Below the pieces are notes generated by a model, which was not told the DNA's origin, ran no database searches, and saw only the letters and a list, made by a program, of their open reading frames with translations. The position numbers were made by a program, and so were the translations under genes. Source: CAVXHQ01 sp963789535 (lineage in GTDB: Bacteria > Pseudomonadota > Alphaproteobacteria > Rhodobacterales > Rhodobacteraceae). Taken from it: a stretch of DNA of 64,000 bases. The first letter of the stretch is position 1. Each line of letters opens with the position of its first letter. Of the stretch, positions 54,719-62,964 are shown piece after piece. The stretch lies in assembly GCA_963789535.1 (NCBI GenBank), contig CAWBKU010000004.1, positions 868,001 to 932,000 of the forward strand, given 5' to 3'.

Positions 54719-56517
54719 CTACGTCACCTGAAGAACGCGCACTTCCTGGATGTAAGAGCCTGCGAGATATTCGACGATTTCACCGACCTCGGCATCGAGG
54801 AGGGCCCGCCCGAGCGGCGTGTGAATGCCGAGCATGCCGCTGCTTGCGTCGTGACCCTCTTCAACAAGGGTCACTTCGAGTTCCCCGCCACCATTTCCGA
54901 GCTTTTCCAGCCGGACGGTCGATCCGACAGCAATGGATGCCCGGCCGGGCTCAGAAGGTGTCATTGATCGCGGAAGGGGTGCGTCAAAATCCAACTCGGC
55001 CTGTAAAGCCGGCTGAGGCGTCACCCAGACCGGCGCCAAGGGATAGAAATACAATTCGGGCTCTTCATTCTCGCCTTCTGCCTCTGGCGCGTCGGCAGCT
55101 TCATGAGGTTCTTCAGTAGCGGTGATATCAGGTTTCTCATTCTGTCGTGTGTGCTCGGGTCCGTCAAATGCCCTGTCGCTCATCTCGCTTACGTCACCTG
55201 TATCGCCTGTAAATTCGAACGATGTCGCGTCTGTGTCGGTCAGATCGGCGGCAACGAGAATGACTTCGGTGAACCTGTCGTCGATCGCAGTTGCCCCGAT
55301 CGGCTCGATCTTGAGCCGATCGAGGGTCTCGCAAAGGTTGCGCCACCAGAAGTCCCTGTCGGACCGCCATTGGCTGCCGAAAACGCGCCAGAACACCCAC
55401 CCGGCCCGCTCCAGGGCAGCCTGGCGGATCATGTCCCGCGCCCAGGCGTCGGCTTGGTGGTATTGATCTCCGTCGAGTTCAATTGCGAGTCTTCGATCTT
55501 CCATTCCTTCGACCACGAGGTCGATCCGAAAACCGCCGGCGGGGACCTGGGGTCTGACGCGATAGTTCGCCTCCGTTAGCATCTGGAGGACTTCACGCTC
55601 GAATCCGCTGTCGCATCTGTCGAGCAAGCTTTCGACTTCACCTCCCGTGGCGGGGCGGCCGCCGGGCATTGGGTCCATGAAGTGTTGCAGGATCTGCGCC
55701 TTGATATCTGCGGGTTTAAGATCTTGGAGCTGGACGGAGCGCACGAGGTAGAGCCGGTCCTGGGCCCGACTCATGGCCGCGTTGATGCGTTGCTGATCCG
55801 ATTTCGATGTCTGGGACGTCGCATGGCCTGGCGTGGCAACCATCGACAGGAATACGATCGAGCGTTCTTGACCCTGCATCGTGCGGGCGTCGCCATAAAT
55901 GATCCGCCGCTTCTCGATCTTCTCGGTTCCGATGCGTCTGTCCTCAACAAGCATCCGGCCGATCTTCTCGGCCTGCTCGGCCCCGATCAGGGAGATGAAC
56001 TCCAAAGTCGCGATGGTTGTGAGCTGGGTCCTCAATAAGCCGGGCGATCTCGTCGACGATCCACCTCGCCTCGAACGGGTTCGTCTTTCCCTGTCGCGTG
56101 GCTCCAGGAATATAAACGTCCGCCAGCGGCGGGTCGAACCGCTCCTAGGCCGTCGGCACACGAAGAGGCACAAGCTCGTTATTGTAGAATCGGGTCGAGA
56201 ACTGGATGATCGGTGCGACACAGCGGAAGTGCTCGCGCAGCATGACCAATTGCAGTTGCCAGATTGCCGAGCTCGATCATGACGGGCAGGGCACTGCCGT
56301 CACAGACCCGCTTGAGGGCCAGAAGAGCCTCGGGCGGTCGATATCCATCAGGAAGATTGCCGCGGATGGCAAAGATTGCCGGGCCGAAGTCGAGCGTGCG
56401 GCGCATCGCATCGAGATCCAGTCCAAAGGGAAATAGACCTAAGATTACTGAAACTACCCCCTCGATGCGATCGGCGATCGAAAGTGCCGCTGCGGTGTCT
56501 GCCCTTCTTTCCTGAAG
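54719..56517 (-). pseudogene. Decayed helicase / Vsr-like nuclease / GreA-tail protein (C-terminal part)
   Basis: Minus-strand remnant of a large AAA-domain helicase-related gene. Upstream pieces carry helicase sequence (MLREHFRCVAPIIQFSTRFY, VDEIARLIEDP) with a TAG at 56145-56147 and a frame change near 56000. The open part then reads YGDARTMQGQERSIVFLSMV and RINAAMSRAQDRLYLVRS (helicase motifs V/VI). Next is a nuclease domain of the MTES_1575/Vsr type (GGFRIDLVVEGMEDRRLAIE, LDGDQYH, WVFWRVFGSQW). The end is a GreA/GreB C-terminal-like domain (IAVGSTVRLEKLG, HTPLGRALLDAEVGEIVEY) closing at 54719. The N-terminal helicase half is absent. Confidence 0.72.
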
Positions 56518-56655
56518 GTAGCGGCCAGCGCCGATCACGCCTTCGACGTCATGCTCCATCAGCGTCTGAAGCACCGCCTCGGTCACCGCGCGTAGAAAAT
56601 CCCCCTCATCGTGCTTTTGCAGCAGCTCGATCAAGGTCATGTTGGTCTCGGTCAT
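56518..56655 (-). pseudogene. N-terminal fragment of an IS256/Mutator-type transposase
   Basis: 46 codons starting MTETNMTLIELLQKHDEGDF and running to EGVIGAGRY match the conserved start of IS256-family (Mutator) transposases. At Tyr46 the similarity ends abruptly and the frame continues into unrelated sequence (LQERRADTAAALSIADRI) that leads into the decayed helicase. The element was truncated by a deletion or insertion, making a chimeric open frame. The remaining 240 bp to 56890 show no gene and probably include the IS end. Confidence 0.75.
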
Positions 56656-56889
56656 CCACTGCCCGGCAGGGCATTGCGAAGCAATGTCCCGAGAGGGGGG
56701 TCTCCATCGGTCCGTGGTTGAAGTGTCCAAACTCCACCATAACCGACGTCCTCGATGGCCACCCCGGTTACACCGCCAGCGCGGCGCAAAAGTCCACCAC
56801 GTTCGTGGACGCTACCCCTCAAATCCTTCCCATGCAGCCCCGATGGAAGGGTCTGCATGGGATCTATGACACGCGAGAGGCACTTTCGC

Positions 56890-57045
56890 CTAGTTCCGCG
56901 GCAGCACCTTTTGGAGCGCCTGGACGGCAGCGAGAGTGGGCGCGACATCCTTGCCGGCCGTGATGTCACGAAGCATGGAAATCCAGGCAATCTCGTTCCT
57001 GGTCGGCGAACGCGTGTCGGGCAGCCGGAAGGTGGCGTAAATCAT
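56890..57045 (-). CDS. Small protein co-transcribed with the HTH regulator
   Basis: 51-residue ORF (MIYATFRLPDTRSPTRNEIA, then WISMLRDITAGKDVAPTL) starting 5 bp after the HTH gene stop, consistent with translational coupling. No domain recognised. It is basic and too short for confident fold assignment. It could be an antitoxin-like or DNA-binding helper of the HTH protein, but that is speculation. Confidence 0.5.
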   Translation of the reverse strand: MIYATFRLPDTRSPTRNEIAWISMLRDITAGKDVAPTLAAVQALQKVLPRN

Positions 57046-57050
57046 GGCGC

Positions 57051-57446
57051 TCACCGTCCGAAGATCGCGCGCAGGGCGGAGCGCGAGCGCGTCGTCAGCG
57101 CCGGGTCGTTGTGACCGCTGGCGTCACGGATCTCATGGATCCACGACACTTCGTTGCGACTGACGATCTCGCCGAAGATTTCGTCGATCGCCGCACTTTG
57201 CGATTCGAGGCCGTCCTGCTCGAGCGCGAGACGGAACAGAAACCGCGGGTCGCACTCGAGCGCCGCGGCAAGTTGCGGAATGCGATCCAACGGAACGCGC
57301 GCAGACCCCTGCTTGAGCATCGTGATCATGTTCTGGTTCTGAAATCCGGCACGGCCGGCGATATCGGCCTGCGTGATCGGACGCAGTTCCAAGACACGTT
57401 TGCTGATGTAGGCGGCGATGCGGCTTTCGGCGTAAGGTTTGTTCAT
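57051..57446 (-). CDS. XRE-type helix-turn-helix regulator
   Basis: 131-residue DNA-binding protein. The HTH spans about residues 15-60: YISKRVLELRPITQADIAG, then FQNQNMITMLKQGSARVPLD and RIPQLAAALECDPRFLF. The C-terminal half is polar with no clear fold. ATG 57446 (MNKPYAESRIAAY) fits; an earlier in-frame ATG at 57476 adds LHVIIRNVT and is less likely. Phage- and island-borne XRE proteins of this kind often repress their own operon. It precedes the 51-residue gene and follows the nuclease-like gene, all on the minus strand. Confidence 0.8.
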   Translation of the reverse strand: MNKPYAESRIAAYISKRVLELRPITQADIAGRAGFQNQNMITMLKQGSARVPLDRIPQLAAALECDPRFLFRLALEQDGLESQSAAIDEIFGEIVSRNEVSWIHEIRDASGHNDPALTTRSRSALRAIFGR

Positions 57447-57572
57447 GGTGACGTTCCTGATGATGACATGCAGCAACTGACGCTGCTGTTTTCATTATAG
57501 AAAGTGTCATCATGGGAGTGCGTTGGGTTCGTCGAGCCGCACGAGAAATGCGCTGCACTCGGACCGAGACTT

Positions 57573-58379
57573 CTACCGAAGAAAGCCTTCGTAAACGATC
57601 TGCGGGATAGACCGAAGGTTCGGGGGAGTTTCTCTTGTCCCATACTGGAGATCACAATCCGCCAGCGCGCCGAAATGGATCAGGACGCCCAAGCGCTGGA
57701 GTAGCTGACGCCCGAGCTTATCCAAATCGGCTGGTCCAGACGGTGCTGCGGCGGTCCATGTCTTCCACCAAGCGGCTTCACCGAGGACGAGGACGATCGG
57801 TGGTTGTGATGAGACGACCCGTCCGAACTGCCGCGCGATTTCTTCTCGAAACCGGTCCAGATTGGCTTCCACGATGGCGCTGTAGCGCAGTCCTTCGATA
57901 AGGGCTGTCGGGGGCGGGTCACTGTCGCCACCCGACTGCGCTTTGACCTTCAGTTCGACGACGACGATGCGCCCGGCGTCCGTTACGCCAATCAGGTCGA
58001 TCTTGCCGATCCCCGCATCGGTTCGCTTCGACTTGAGTGGCACTTGGTAATCGAGCAGCTCGAACGCACCACCGTCCGGCAAAGGCCAGCGACGCCGTAA
58101 GGCAACGAGGGCGACAGCGATGTGCTCCTCACGCCGGTTGCTCGCCCCCCTTCCAGACGTCAGGCCGGCGTGCCCGACGAAGTAACGCGATTGCGCGCGC
58201 CGTCGTGGCGCGGACGCTCGTAGAGCTTCGTAGGCCACCGCCAGTGTTTCGGCGTCCATGCCGGCGATATCGAACGCCAGGGTGCTCTTTGGCCATCGAC
58301 GACGAAACAGGATCTCGGTTTTGGGCTTTACCGCAAATGGCGAGGAGGAAGCGGTGGGATCCATGGTCCTAGCCTGCAT
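57573..58379 (-). CDS. PD-(D/E)XK nuclease-like protein of unknown family
   Basis: 268-residue soluble protein. A nuclease-like core is readable: E84/E85 (NRREEHIAVALVALRRRW), D128 in GIGKIDLIGVTDAG and E142-x-K144 in IVVVELKVKAQ, the D...ExK pattern of the PD-(D/E)XK superfamily. Flanking parts contain FVGHAGLTSGRG and ALIEGLRYSAIVEANLDRF. It is not an obvious restriction enzyme; no methylase is near. Starts at ATG 58379 or 58364. Located 126 bp upstream of the HTH gene on the same strand inside a mobile-element-rich island, it could be a defence or DNA-repair nuclease. The function is inferred from motifs only. Confidence 0.7.
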   Translation of the reverse strand: MQARTMDPTASSSPFAVKPKTEILFRRRWPKSTLAFDIAGMDAETLAVAYEALRASAPRRRAQSRYFVGHAGLTSGRGASNRREEHIAVALVALRRRWPLPDGGAFELLDYQVPLKSKRTDAGIGKIDLIGVTDAGRIVVVELKVKAQSGGDSDPPPTALIEGLRYSAIVEANLDRFREEIARQFGRVVSSQPPIVLVLGEAAWWKTWTAAAPSGPADLDKLGRQLLQRLGVLIHFGALADCDLQYGTRETPPNLRSIPQIVYEGFLR

Positions 58380-58518
58380 GTCGAATTTGGTGACAGTGTG
58401 GCATCCCTCGAAAGTTTAAGCCCGGTCGTCCATGAAGACCTATGAACAAAACGGCCATCTCGCCCGATCTTTGTCAGTCCGCTCGGCTTTCCCTGTAATG
58501 ATAACTAGGGTCAGGAAC

Positions 58519-59060
58519 TCATAACCAGAACATGACGATGGCTGCGAGGGCGCATGCTGAGAGAAAGAGATCAGCGCATCTGTCGTAGCGCATCGCGATC
58601 CGTCGCCGGTCTTTGAGGCGGGCGAAGGCGTTCTCGATCCGGTGACGCTGATGTTAGAGGACGGCGTCGTAAGGGATCGGCACCTTGCGGCATTTCCGGG
58701 ACGGGATGCAGGCTGGATATTCCGTTCGATCAAGGCGTTGCGGAACCAGCGCGCTTCGTAGCCACGGTCTGCCAGGAGGGCTTTGGCGGGTGGCAGCGAC
58801 GACAGGAGCTCCCGAGCCCCGATGTAGTCGGAGGTCTGGCCGGCGCTCAGGAACATCCCGATCGGACGCCCCTTGCCATCCGTCACGGTGTGCAACTTCG
58901 AGTTCAGCCCGCCCTTGCTGCGACCGATGAAGCGATTGCGCCCCCCTTTTTACCCCGTAGGCTGGCGGCGGTCCGGTGCGCTTTCAGGTGGATCGATCCA
59001 GTGAGGTCGCTCCATTTCTCGGCGTCGTCGTCAGCGCTAGGTTGACCGTCAGGAACGCTC
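58519..59060 (-). pseudogene. IS5-family (IS427-like) transposase remnant
   Basis: Minus-strand fragments: AEKWSDLTGSIHLKAHRTAA, then after a frame change the central DDE part HTVTDGKGRPIGMFLSAGQ with KALLADRGYEARWFRNALIE, then another frame change into CIPSRKCRKVPIPYDAVL, a TAA, and HRIENAFARLKDRRRIAMRY to ALAAIVMFWL and a stop at 58519. Two frameshifts and a stop show it is dead. The N-terminus is missing. It marks the last mobile remnant before the peptidase operon. Confidence 0.82.
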
Positions 59061-59113
59061 CACACCGGACGTTCTGATCGAGCATCCACAAGACCTATCG
59101 ACACGTAGATCAA

Positions 59114-59141
59114 AAGGTATATGGTCCAGACATAATACCTT
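59114..59141. promoter_or_regulatory. Palindromic candidate operator ahead of the peptidase-FadR-ABC operon
   Basis: A 28-bp dyad: AAGGTAT, 3 bp, GTC, 2 bp, GAC, 3 bp, ATACCTT, with 20 of 28 positions symmetric. It ends 10 bp before the first gene start. The GTCnnGAC core resembles operators of FadR-subfamily GntR regulators (T-x-GT-x3-AC-x-A type), and such a regulator is the second gene of the operon. CATAAT at 59131-59136 inside it could serve as a -10 box, so repressor binding would block RNA polymerase. Confidence 0.55.
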
Positions 59142-59151
59142 TGGATGAGCC

Positions 59152-60411
59152 ATGTCACTTCTTCTCGACCAAGCCATTCAGCGTCATAGCCAGACCGCCT
59201 TGACGTTTCTTCGATCGCTGATTGGGTGCCCCAGCACGTTGGGCCACGAGCAATCTGCGTTGGAGATTTTTGCTAGCGAAGCGAAGGATCTGGGCTTCGA
59301 CGTTACCCGCCTCGGGTTTCCGGCCGGTCCGGTCGACCATCCGGACGCCGGGGTTGCGGTGGATCCTTCGGCCGTTTCTGACGGCAGGTTCCAGGTTCTG
59401 GCGACGAGCCCTGGTAAAGGTCCGCTTCAGCTTCTCTTGAACGGTCATATGGACGTCGTTCCGGCAGTTTCGGACGCGAAGTGGACGTCACCGCCGTTCG
59501 AGGCGACCGAAAGGGATGGCTGCCTTTTCGGTCGTGGAGCGGCAGACATGAAATGCGGTTTTGCCGTCGGAACGCTGGCTCTGCGGGCGCTGCGCGACGT
59601 GGCGCCCGACCTCTTTGCAACCCGGCGTATCGGGTTCTTCGCAGCGATCGAGGAAGAATGCGGCGGGAACGGCACCCTGGTGGCGGGTCTCCATCACTGC
59701 GTCACGGCCGCCGAGGTCGTCGTCCTCGAACCGACCGGTCTGGATCTGCTCATCGGTGGCGTCGGCATCCTCTGGGTGGATGCCACGGTGACGACCCGGG
59801 CCGGACATGCGCAGGGGGCGAACGAGCACGAGAACGCCGTCGAGCTGGGCATGCAAATTCTGGCGGCGTTGCGGATATGGGTCGCCGAGGTCGCGCGGCA
59901 GTCACCCGATCCGGCCCTAGGGGAGGCGGGACAGGGGCTGGCCGTAAACCTTGGACGCATGACGGCGGGTGACTGGACATCGTCGGTGCCGTGTCAGGCC
60001 GTCTTGTCCTTTCGCATCGCTTTTCCACGCGGTTGGACGCCGATCGAGGCAGAAGCAAAGGTGCGCGAGGGCGTGGCAGATGCACTTCCCGACGTCGACG
60101 TGCAACTCGACCTCTCCGGGTTTCGCGCAAGCGGCTACCTCATCGATCTCGACACGCCTCTGGTCCGCGATCTGCAGGCAGCCCATTTCGACGCGCACGG
60201 CACCGTCCCACGCTGCTATTCCATCGCCTCCACGACCGATGCGCGCACCTATCTCGACGTCTTTGGCGTGCCCGCCGTTTGTTTCGGGGCGCGCGGTCAC
60301 AATCTGCACGGCATCGACGAATACGTCGAAATCGACAGCATCGCCGCCGCCGCACAGACCCTCGCCCGCTTCATTCTGATGCGGTTCGATCCCACAGGGG
60401 ATCACTCGTGA
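59152..60411 (+). CDS. M20-family metallopeptidase (ArgE/DapE/acetylornithine deacetylase type)
   Basis: 419-residue cytoplasmic di-zinc hydrolase. Metal and catalytic residues: H99 and D101 in LNGHMDVVP, D132 in GRGAADMKCG, the Glu pair near 167-168 in AAIEEECGGNG, and a C-terminal His in GARGHNLHG. The dimerisation lid domain lies about 190-310. It hydrolyses N-acyl or peptide bonds; a small N-acyl amino acid or dipeptide is likely given the transporter genes behind it. Its stop overlaps the regulator start (GTGA, 60408-60411). Confidence 0.9.
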   Translation: MSLLLDQAIQRHSQTALTFLRSLIGCPSTLGHEQSALEIFASEAKDLGFDVTRLGFPAGPVDHPDAGVAVDPSAVSDGRFQVLATSPGKGPLQLLLNGHMDVVPAVSDAKWTSPPFEATERDGCLFGRGAADMKCGFAVGTLALRALRDVAPDLFATRRIGFFAAIEEECGGNGTLVAGLHHCVTAAEVVVLEPTGLDLLIGGVGILWVDATVTTRAGHAQGANEHENAVELGMQILAALRIWVAEVARQSPDPALGEAGQGLAVNLGRMTAGDWTSSVPCQAVLSFRIAFPRGWTPIEAEAKVREGVADALPDVDVQLDLSGFRASGYLIDLDTPLVRDLQAAHFDAHGTVPRCYSIASTTDARTYLDVFGVPAVCFGARGHNLHGIDEYVEIDSIAAAAQTLARFILMRFDPTGDHS

Positions 60412-61166
60412 AAGAGGCCGTGCTTGACACCCCAACCCTCGCGGGTCCGATCAGGAACCGGCACGTCGCCGACGCCATCGTCGACCGTTTGGTAACGGCG
60501 GTCGCCCTCGGCCTCTATGTCACGGGACAGCAACTGCCGACCGAACGCGACCTCGCAACCATGCTCGGCGTTTCACGCACGTCGATCCGGGAGGCACTGA
60601 AGCAACTGACCGACACCGGCTATCTCGAGGTGCGCCGGGGCCGCACCGGCGGCTACTTCGTGCGTTCCGAATGGGGGGCGGCATCGGCCGAGCACGTGCA
60701 GCGTCAGATCGTCGCCAATTGGGACGAATTCGAACAGATATTCGACGCGCGCACCCTGATCGAGCCTCTGATCGCCCGCACCGCCGCCGAACGGCGCACC
60801 GACGCGGACATGGTGCCGATCCGTGCCGCACTTGGCGATTACCTCGTGGCCGCGGACCATGATGCCTCACGCCGGGCGGACTCGGCGCTGCATCTGGCAA
60901 TCGCGCAGGCGACGCATAACACCATCCTGGTGCAGAACTCCGTCGATCTGCGCGCCCGCATCGGCCTCAATCTCGGGGCAGAGCCCTATACCGACGAGGT
61001 GCGGCAGACCGCTATCCGGCAGCACCAGGACCTCGTCGCCGCCATTGCCGAGGGGCGGGCCGAAGTTGCAGGGGCCATCGCCAGGGTCCATTTCACCCTG
61101 TCCGAAACCCTGATCCGCAAGCTTGCAGACCGCGCGCGCATCCCTGAAGCCGGGGGCGCGTCATGA
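60408..61166 (+). CDS. GntR-family transcriptional regulator, FadR subfamily
   Basis: 252-residue repressor/activator from GTG 60408. The winged HTH covers residues 15-80 (QLPTERDLATMLGVSRTSIR, EALKQLTDTGYLEVRRGRTG). The all-helical FCD ligand domain follows, with D/H metal-site positions in FDARTLIEPLIARTA, ADSALHLAIAQATHN and IRQHQDLVAAIAEG. FCD regulators sense carboxylates or amino acids. The gene is embedded between the peptidase and the transporter genes by 4-bp overlaps, so it probably controls its own operon through the upstream palindrome. Confidence 0.92.
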   Translation: MKEAVLDTPTLAGPIRNRHVADAIVDRLVTAVALGLYVTGQQLPTERDLATMLGVSRTSIREALKQLTDTGYLEVRRGRTGGYFVRSEWGAASAEHVQRQIVANWDEFEQIFDARTLIEPLIARTAAERRTDADMVPIRAALGDYLVAADHDASRRADSALHLAIAQATHNTILVQNSVDLRARIGLNLGAEPYTDEVRQTAIRQHQDLVAAIAEGRAEVAGAIARVHFTLSETLIRKLADRARIPEAGGAS

Positions 61167-62122
61167 GCGGCACTCTTGCCTTCGTCCTGCGCCGCGTCGC
61201 CATCACCGTGCCGGTGCTGATCGCGATGAGCGTCGTCGTCTTCCTCATAATCCGCCTCGTGCCGGGCGACCCGGTCCGGACGATGCTCGGGTTCCGCGCA
61301 ACCGACGCCAACGTCGCCGAACTGCGCAGCCAGCTCGGGCTCGACCGGGGTTTGTTCATTCAATACGTGTCATGGGCGAGAGGCGTGCTGCGCGGCGACC
61401 TCGGGGCCGATATCATCAGCGGCGCGCCGTTGAGCGAACTACTGTGGCAGCGTCTACCCGTGACGTTGGAACTGACCGGCCTTTCGATGCTGGTCGCCAT
61501 CGCCGTCGGCGTGCCCCTCGGCGTGTGGAGCGCGACGGGCGGGCCCGTCCTGCGGCGGCTAACCGAGGGGTTCGTCGTCCTCGGCATCTCTGTCCCGGAT
61601 TTCTGGCTCGGGATCATGCTCGTGCTATTGTTCTCGTCGGTGTTCGTGCTCTTGCCACCTTCGGGCTGGGTGCCGTTTTCCCAGGACCCGGTGGGCAACA
61701 TCCGCCACATGATCCTGCCCGTCCTCACGCTCGCCGTGGGCGAAGCGGCCTATTTCCTGCGCACGACACGCAGCGCGGTCGCCGGAGTGATGTCGCGACC
61801 CTTCGTTACCTTTCTGCGGGCCAAGGGTATCAGCCATCACAACATCGTCTTCCGCCATGCGTTGCGCAATGCCGGACCCTCGATCGTGACGGTGATCGGC
61901 ATCCAGGTGGGTGTCCTGCTCGGCGGCGCGATCATCGTGGAGAGCCTGTTCGCCCTGCCCGGCGTCGGGCGGCTGGTGGTGACCGGAATCACCCAGCGAA
62001 ACTATCCCGTGGTGCAGGCAGGTGTCCTTGCCATCGCCACGATATTCATCGTCGTGACCTTGCTGACGGATCTCGTCGTCGGATGGCTCGATCCGCGGGT
62101 AGTGGACGGGGGTGCGAAATGA
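61163..62122 (+). CDS. Dipeptide/oligopeptide-type ABC transporter permease (DppB-like)
   Basis: 319-residue inner-membrane permease with six helices. It starts MSGTLAFVLRRVAITVPVL, the standard DppB/OppB opening, with RLVPGDPVRTMLG in the first periplasmic loop and the EAA cytoplasmic loop FLRAKGISHHNIVFRHALRN. IIVESLFALPGVGRLVV near the end is also typical. It overlaps its neighbours by 4 bp at both ends. Confidence 0.94.
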   Translation: MSGTLAFVLRRVAITVPVLIAMSVVVFLIIRLVPGDPVRTMLGFRATDANVAELRSQLGLDRGLFIQYVSWARGVLRGDLGADIISGAPLSELLWQRLPVTLELTGLSMLVAIAVGVPLGVWSATGGPVLRRLTEGFVVLGISVPDFWLGIMLVLLFSSVFVLLPPSGWVPFSQDPVGNIRHMILPVLTLAVGEAAYFLRTTRSAVAGVMSRPFVTFLRAKGISHHNIVFRHALRNAGPSIVTVIGIQVGVLLGGAIIVESLFALPGVGRLVVTGITQRNYPVVQAGVLAIATIFIVVTLLTDLVVGWLDPRVVDGGAK

Positions 62123-62964
62123 CCGCCACGGTCCTGTCCCCGGCCCCGCTGAGACGCCGCAACACCATGCTAGTCGCGGGTCTTGCCATTCTTGCACTGC
62201 TCGCGGGCGTAGCCGCATTGGCGCCGTGGATCGCGCCGCACGACCCCGAGGCGATGGACATCGAACGGATCATGGCCGCGCCGAGCCTTCGGCATTGGTT
62301 CGGGTCGGACGTCTTCGGGCGCGACGTGCTCAGCCGCGTGATCTATGGCATGAGGATCAGCCTTCTCGTTTCGCTGTCCGCGGTCGCCGTCTCTCTCGTC
62401 GTGGCCGTGCCCCTGGGGCTTGTGGCGGGCTACTTCGGCAGTTGGGTCGACAGCGCGATCAGCCGGGTTCTCGACATGATCCTCGTGCTGCCCGCGATGC
62501 TGCTGGCAATCACCCTCATCGCAATCCTCGGCCCCGGCAGTGTCGTCGCGGCGCTCGCCATCGCCGTCATCTATCTGCCGATCCTCGGGCGCGTCATGCG
62601 GACGAGCACCCTCGTCGTTGCGCGGGCCGACTATGTCTCGGGCGCACGGGCGCGGGGCGTAGGGCATCTACGGACGATCCTCGGCCATGTCGCACCAAAC
62701 GCCATTGGCCCGGTCATCGTGCAGGCCTCGGTCCTAAGCGCCTTTGCCCTGCAACTCGAAGCAGGTCTCAGCTTTCTGGGCCTCGGGACGCAGCCGCCGA
62801 CGCCGTCGCTCGGCGGCATGCTTTCCGAGGGCCGCGACGTCCTCAGTATCGCGCCATGGGTCGAGGTGTTTCCGGGTCTCGCCATCATGGTCGCGGTGCT
62901 CGCGTTCAGTGCGGTGGGCGCTGGGCTGCGCGCCGCGCTCGACCCGGCGGGGGTCGCGGAATGA
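62119..62964 (+). CDS. Dipeptide/oligopeptide-type ABC transporter permease (DppC-like)
   Basis: 281-residue permease partner. The N-terminal helix and WIAPHDPEAMD, then HWFGSDVFGRDVLSRVIYGM, are the OppC/DppC signature. The EAA loop reads YVSGARARGVGHLRTILGHV, and LEAGLSFLGLGTQPPTPSLG is the conserved C-terminal segment. It pairs with the DppB-like protein to form the membrane channel. Confidence 0.94.
   Translation: MTATVLSPAPLRRRNTMLVAGLAILALLAGVAALAPWIAPHDPEAMDIERIMAAPSLRHWFGSDVFGRDVLSRVIYGMRISLLVSLSAVAVSLVVAVPLGLVAGYFGSWVDSAISRVLDMILVLPAMLLAITLIAILGPGSVVAALAIAVIYLPILGRVMRTSTLVVARADYVSGARARGVGHLRTILGHVAPNAIGPVIVQASVLSAFALQLEAGLSFLGLGTQPPTPSLGGMLSEGRDVLSIAPWVEVFPGLAIMVAVLAFSAVGAGLRAALDPAGVAE

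Noticed and set aside
54548..54967. Plus-strand 139-codon open frame with CPKCFW
   Set aside because: It mostly overlaps, antisense, the better supported Gre-like end of the helicase remnant. No family is recognised and codon use is poor.
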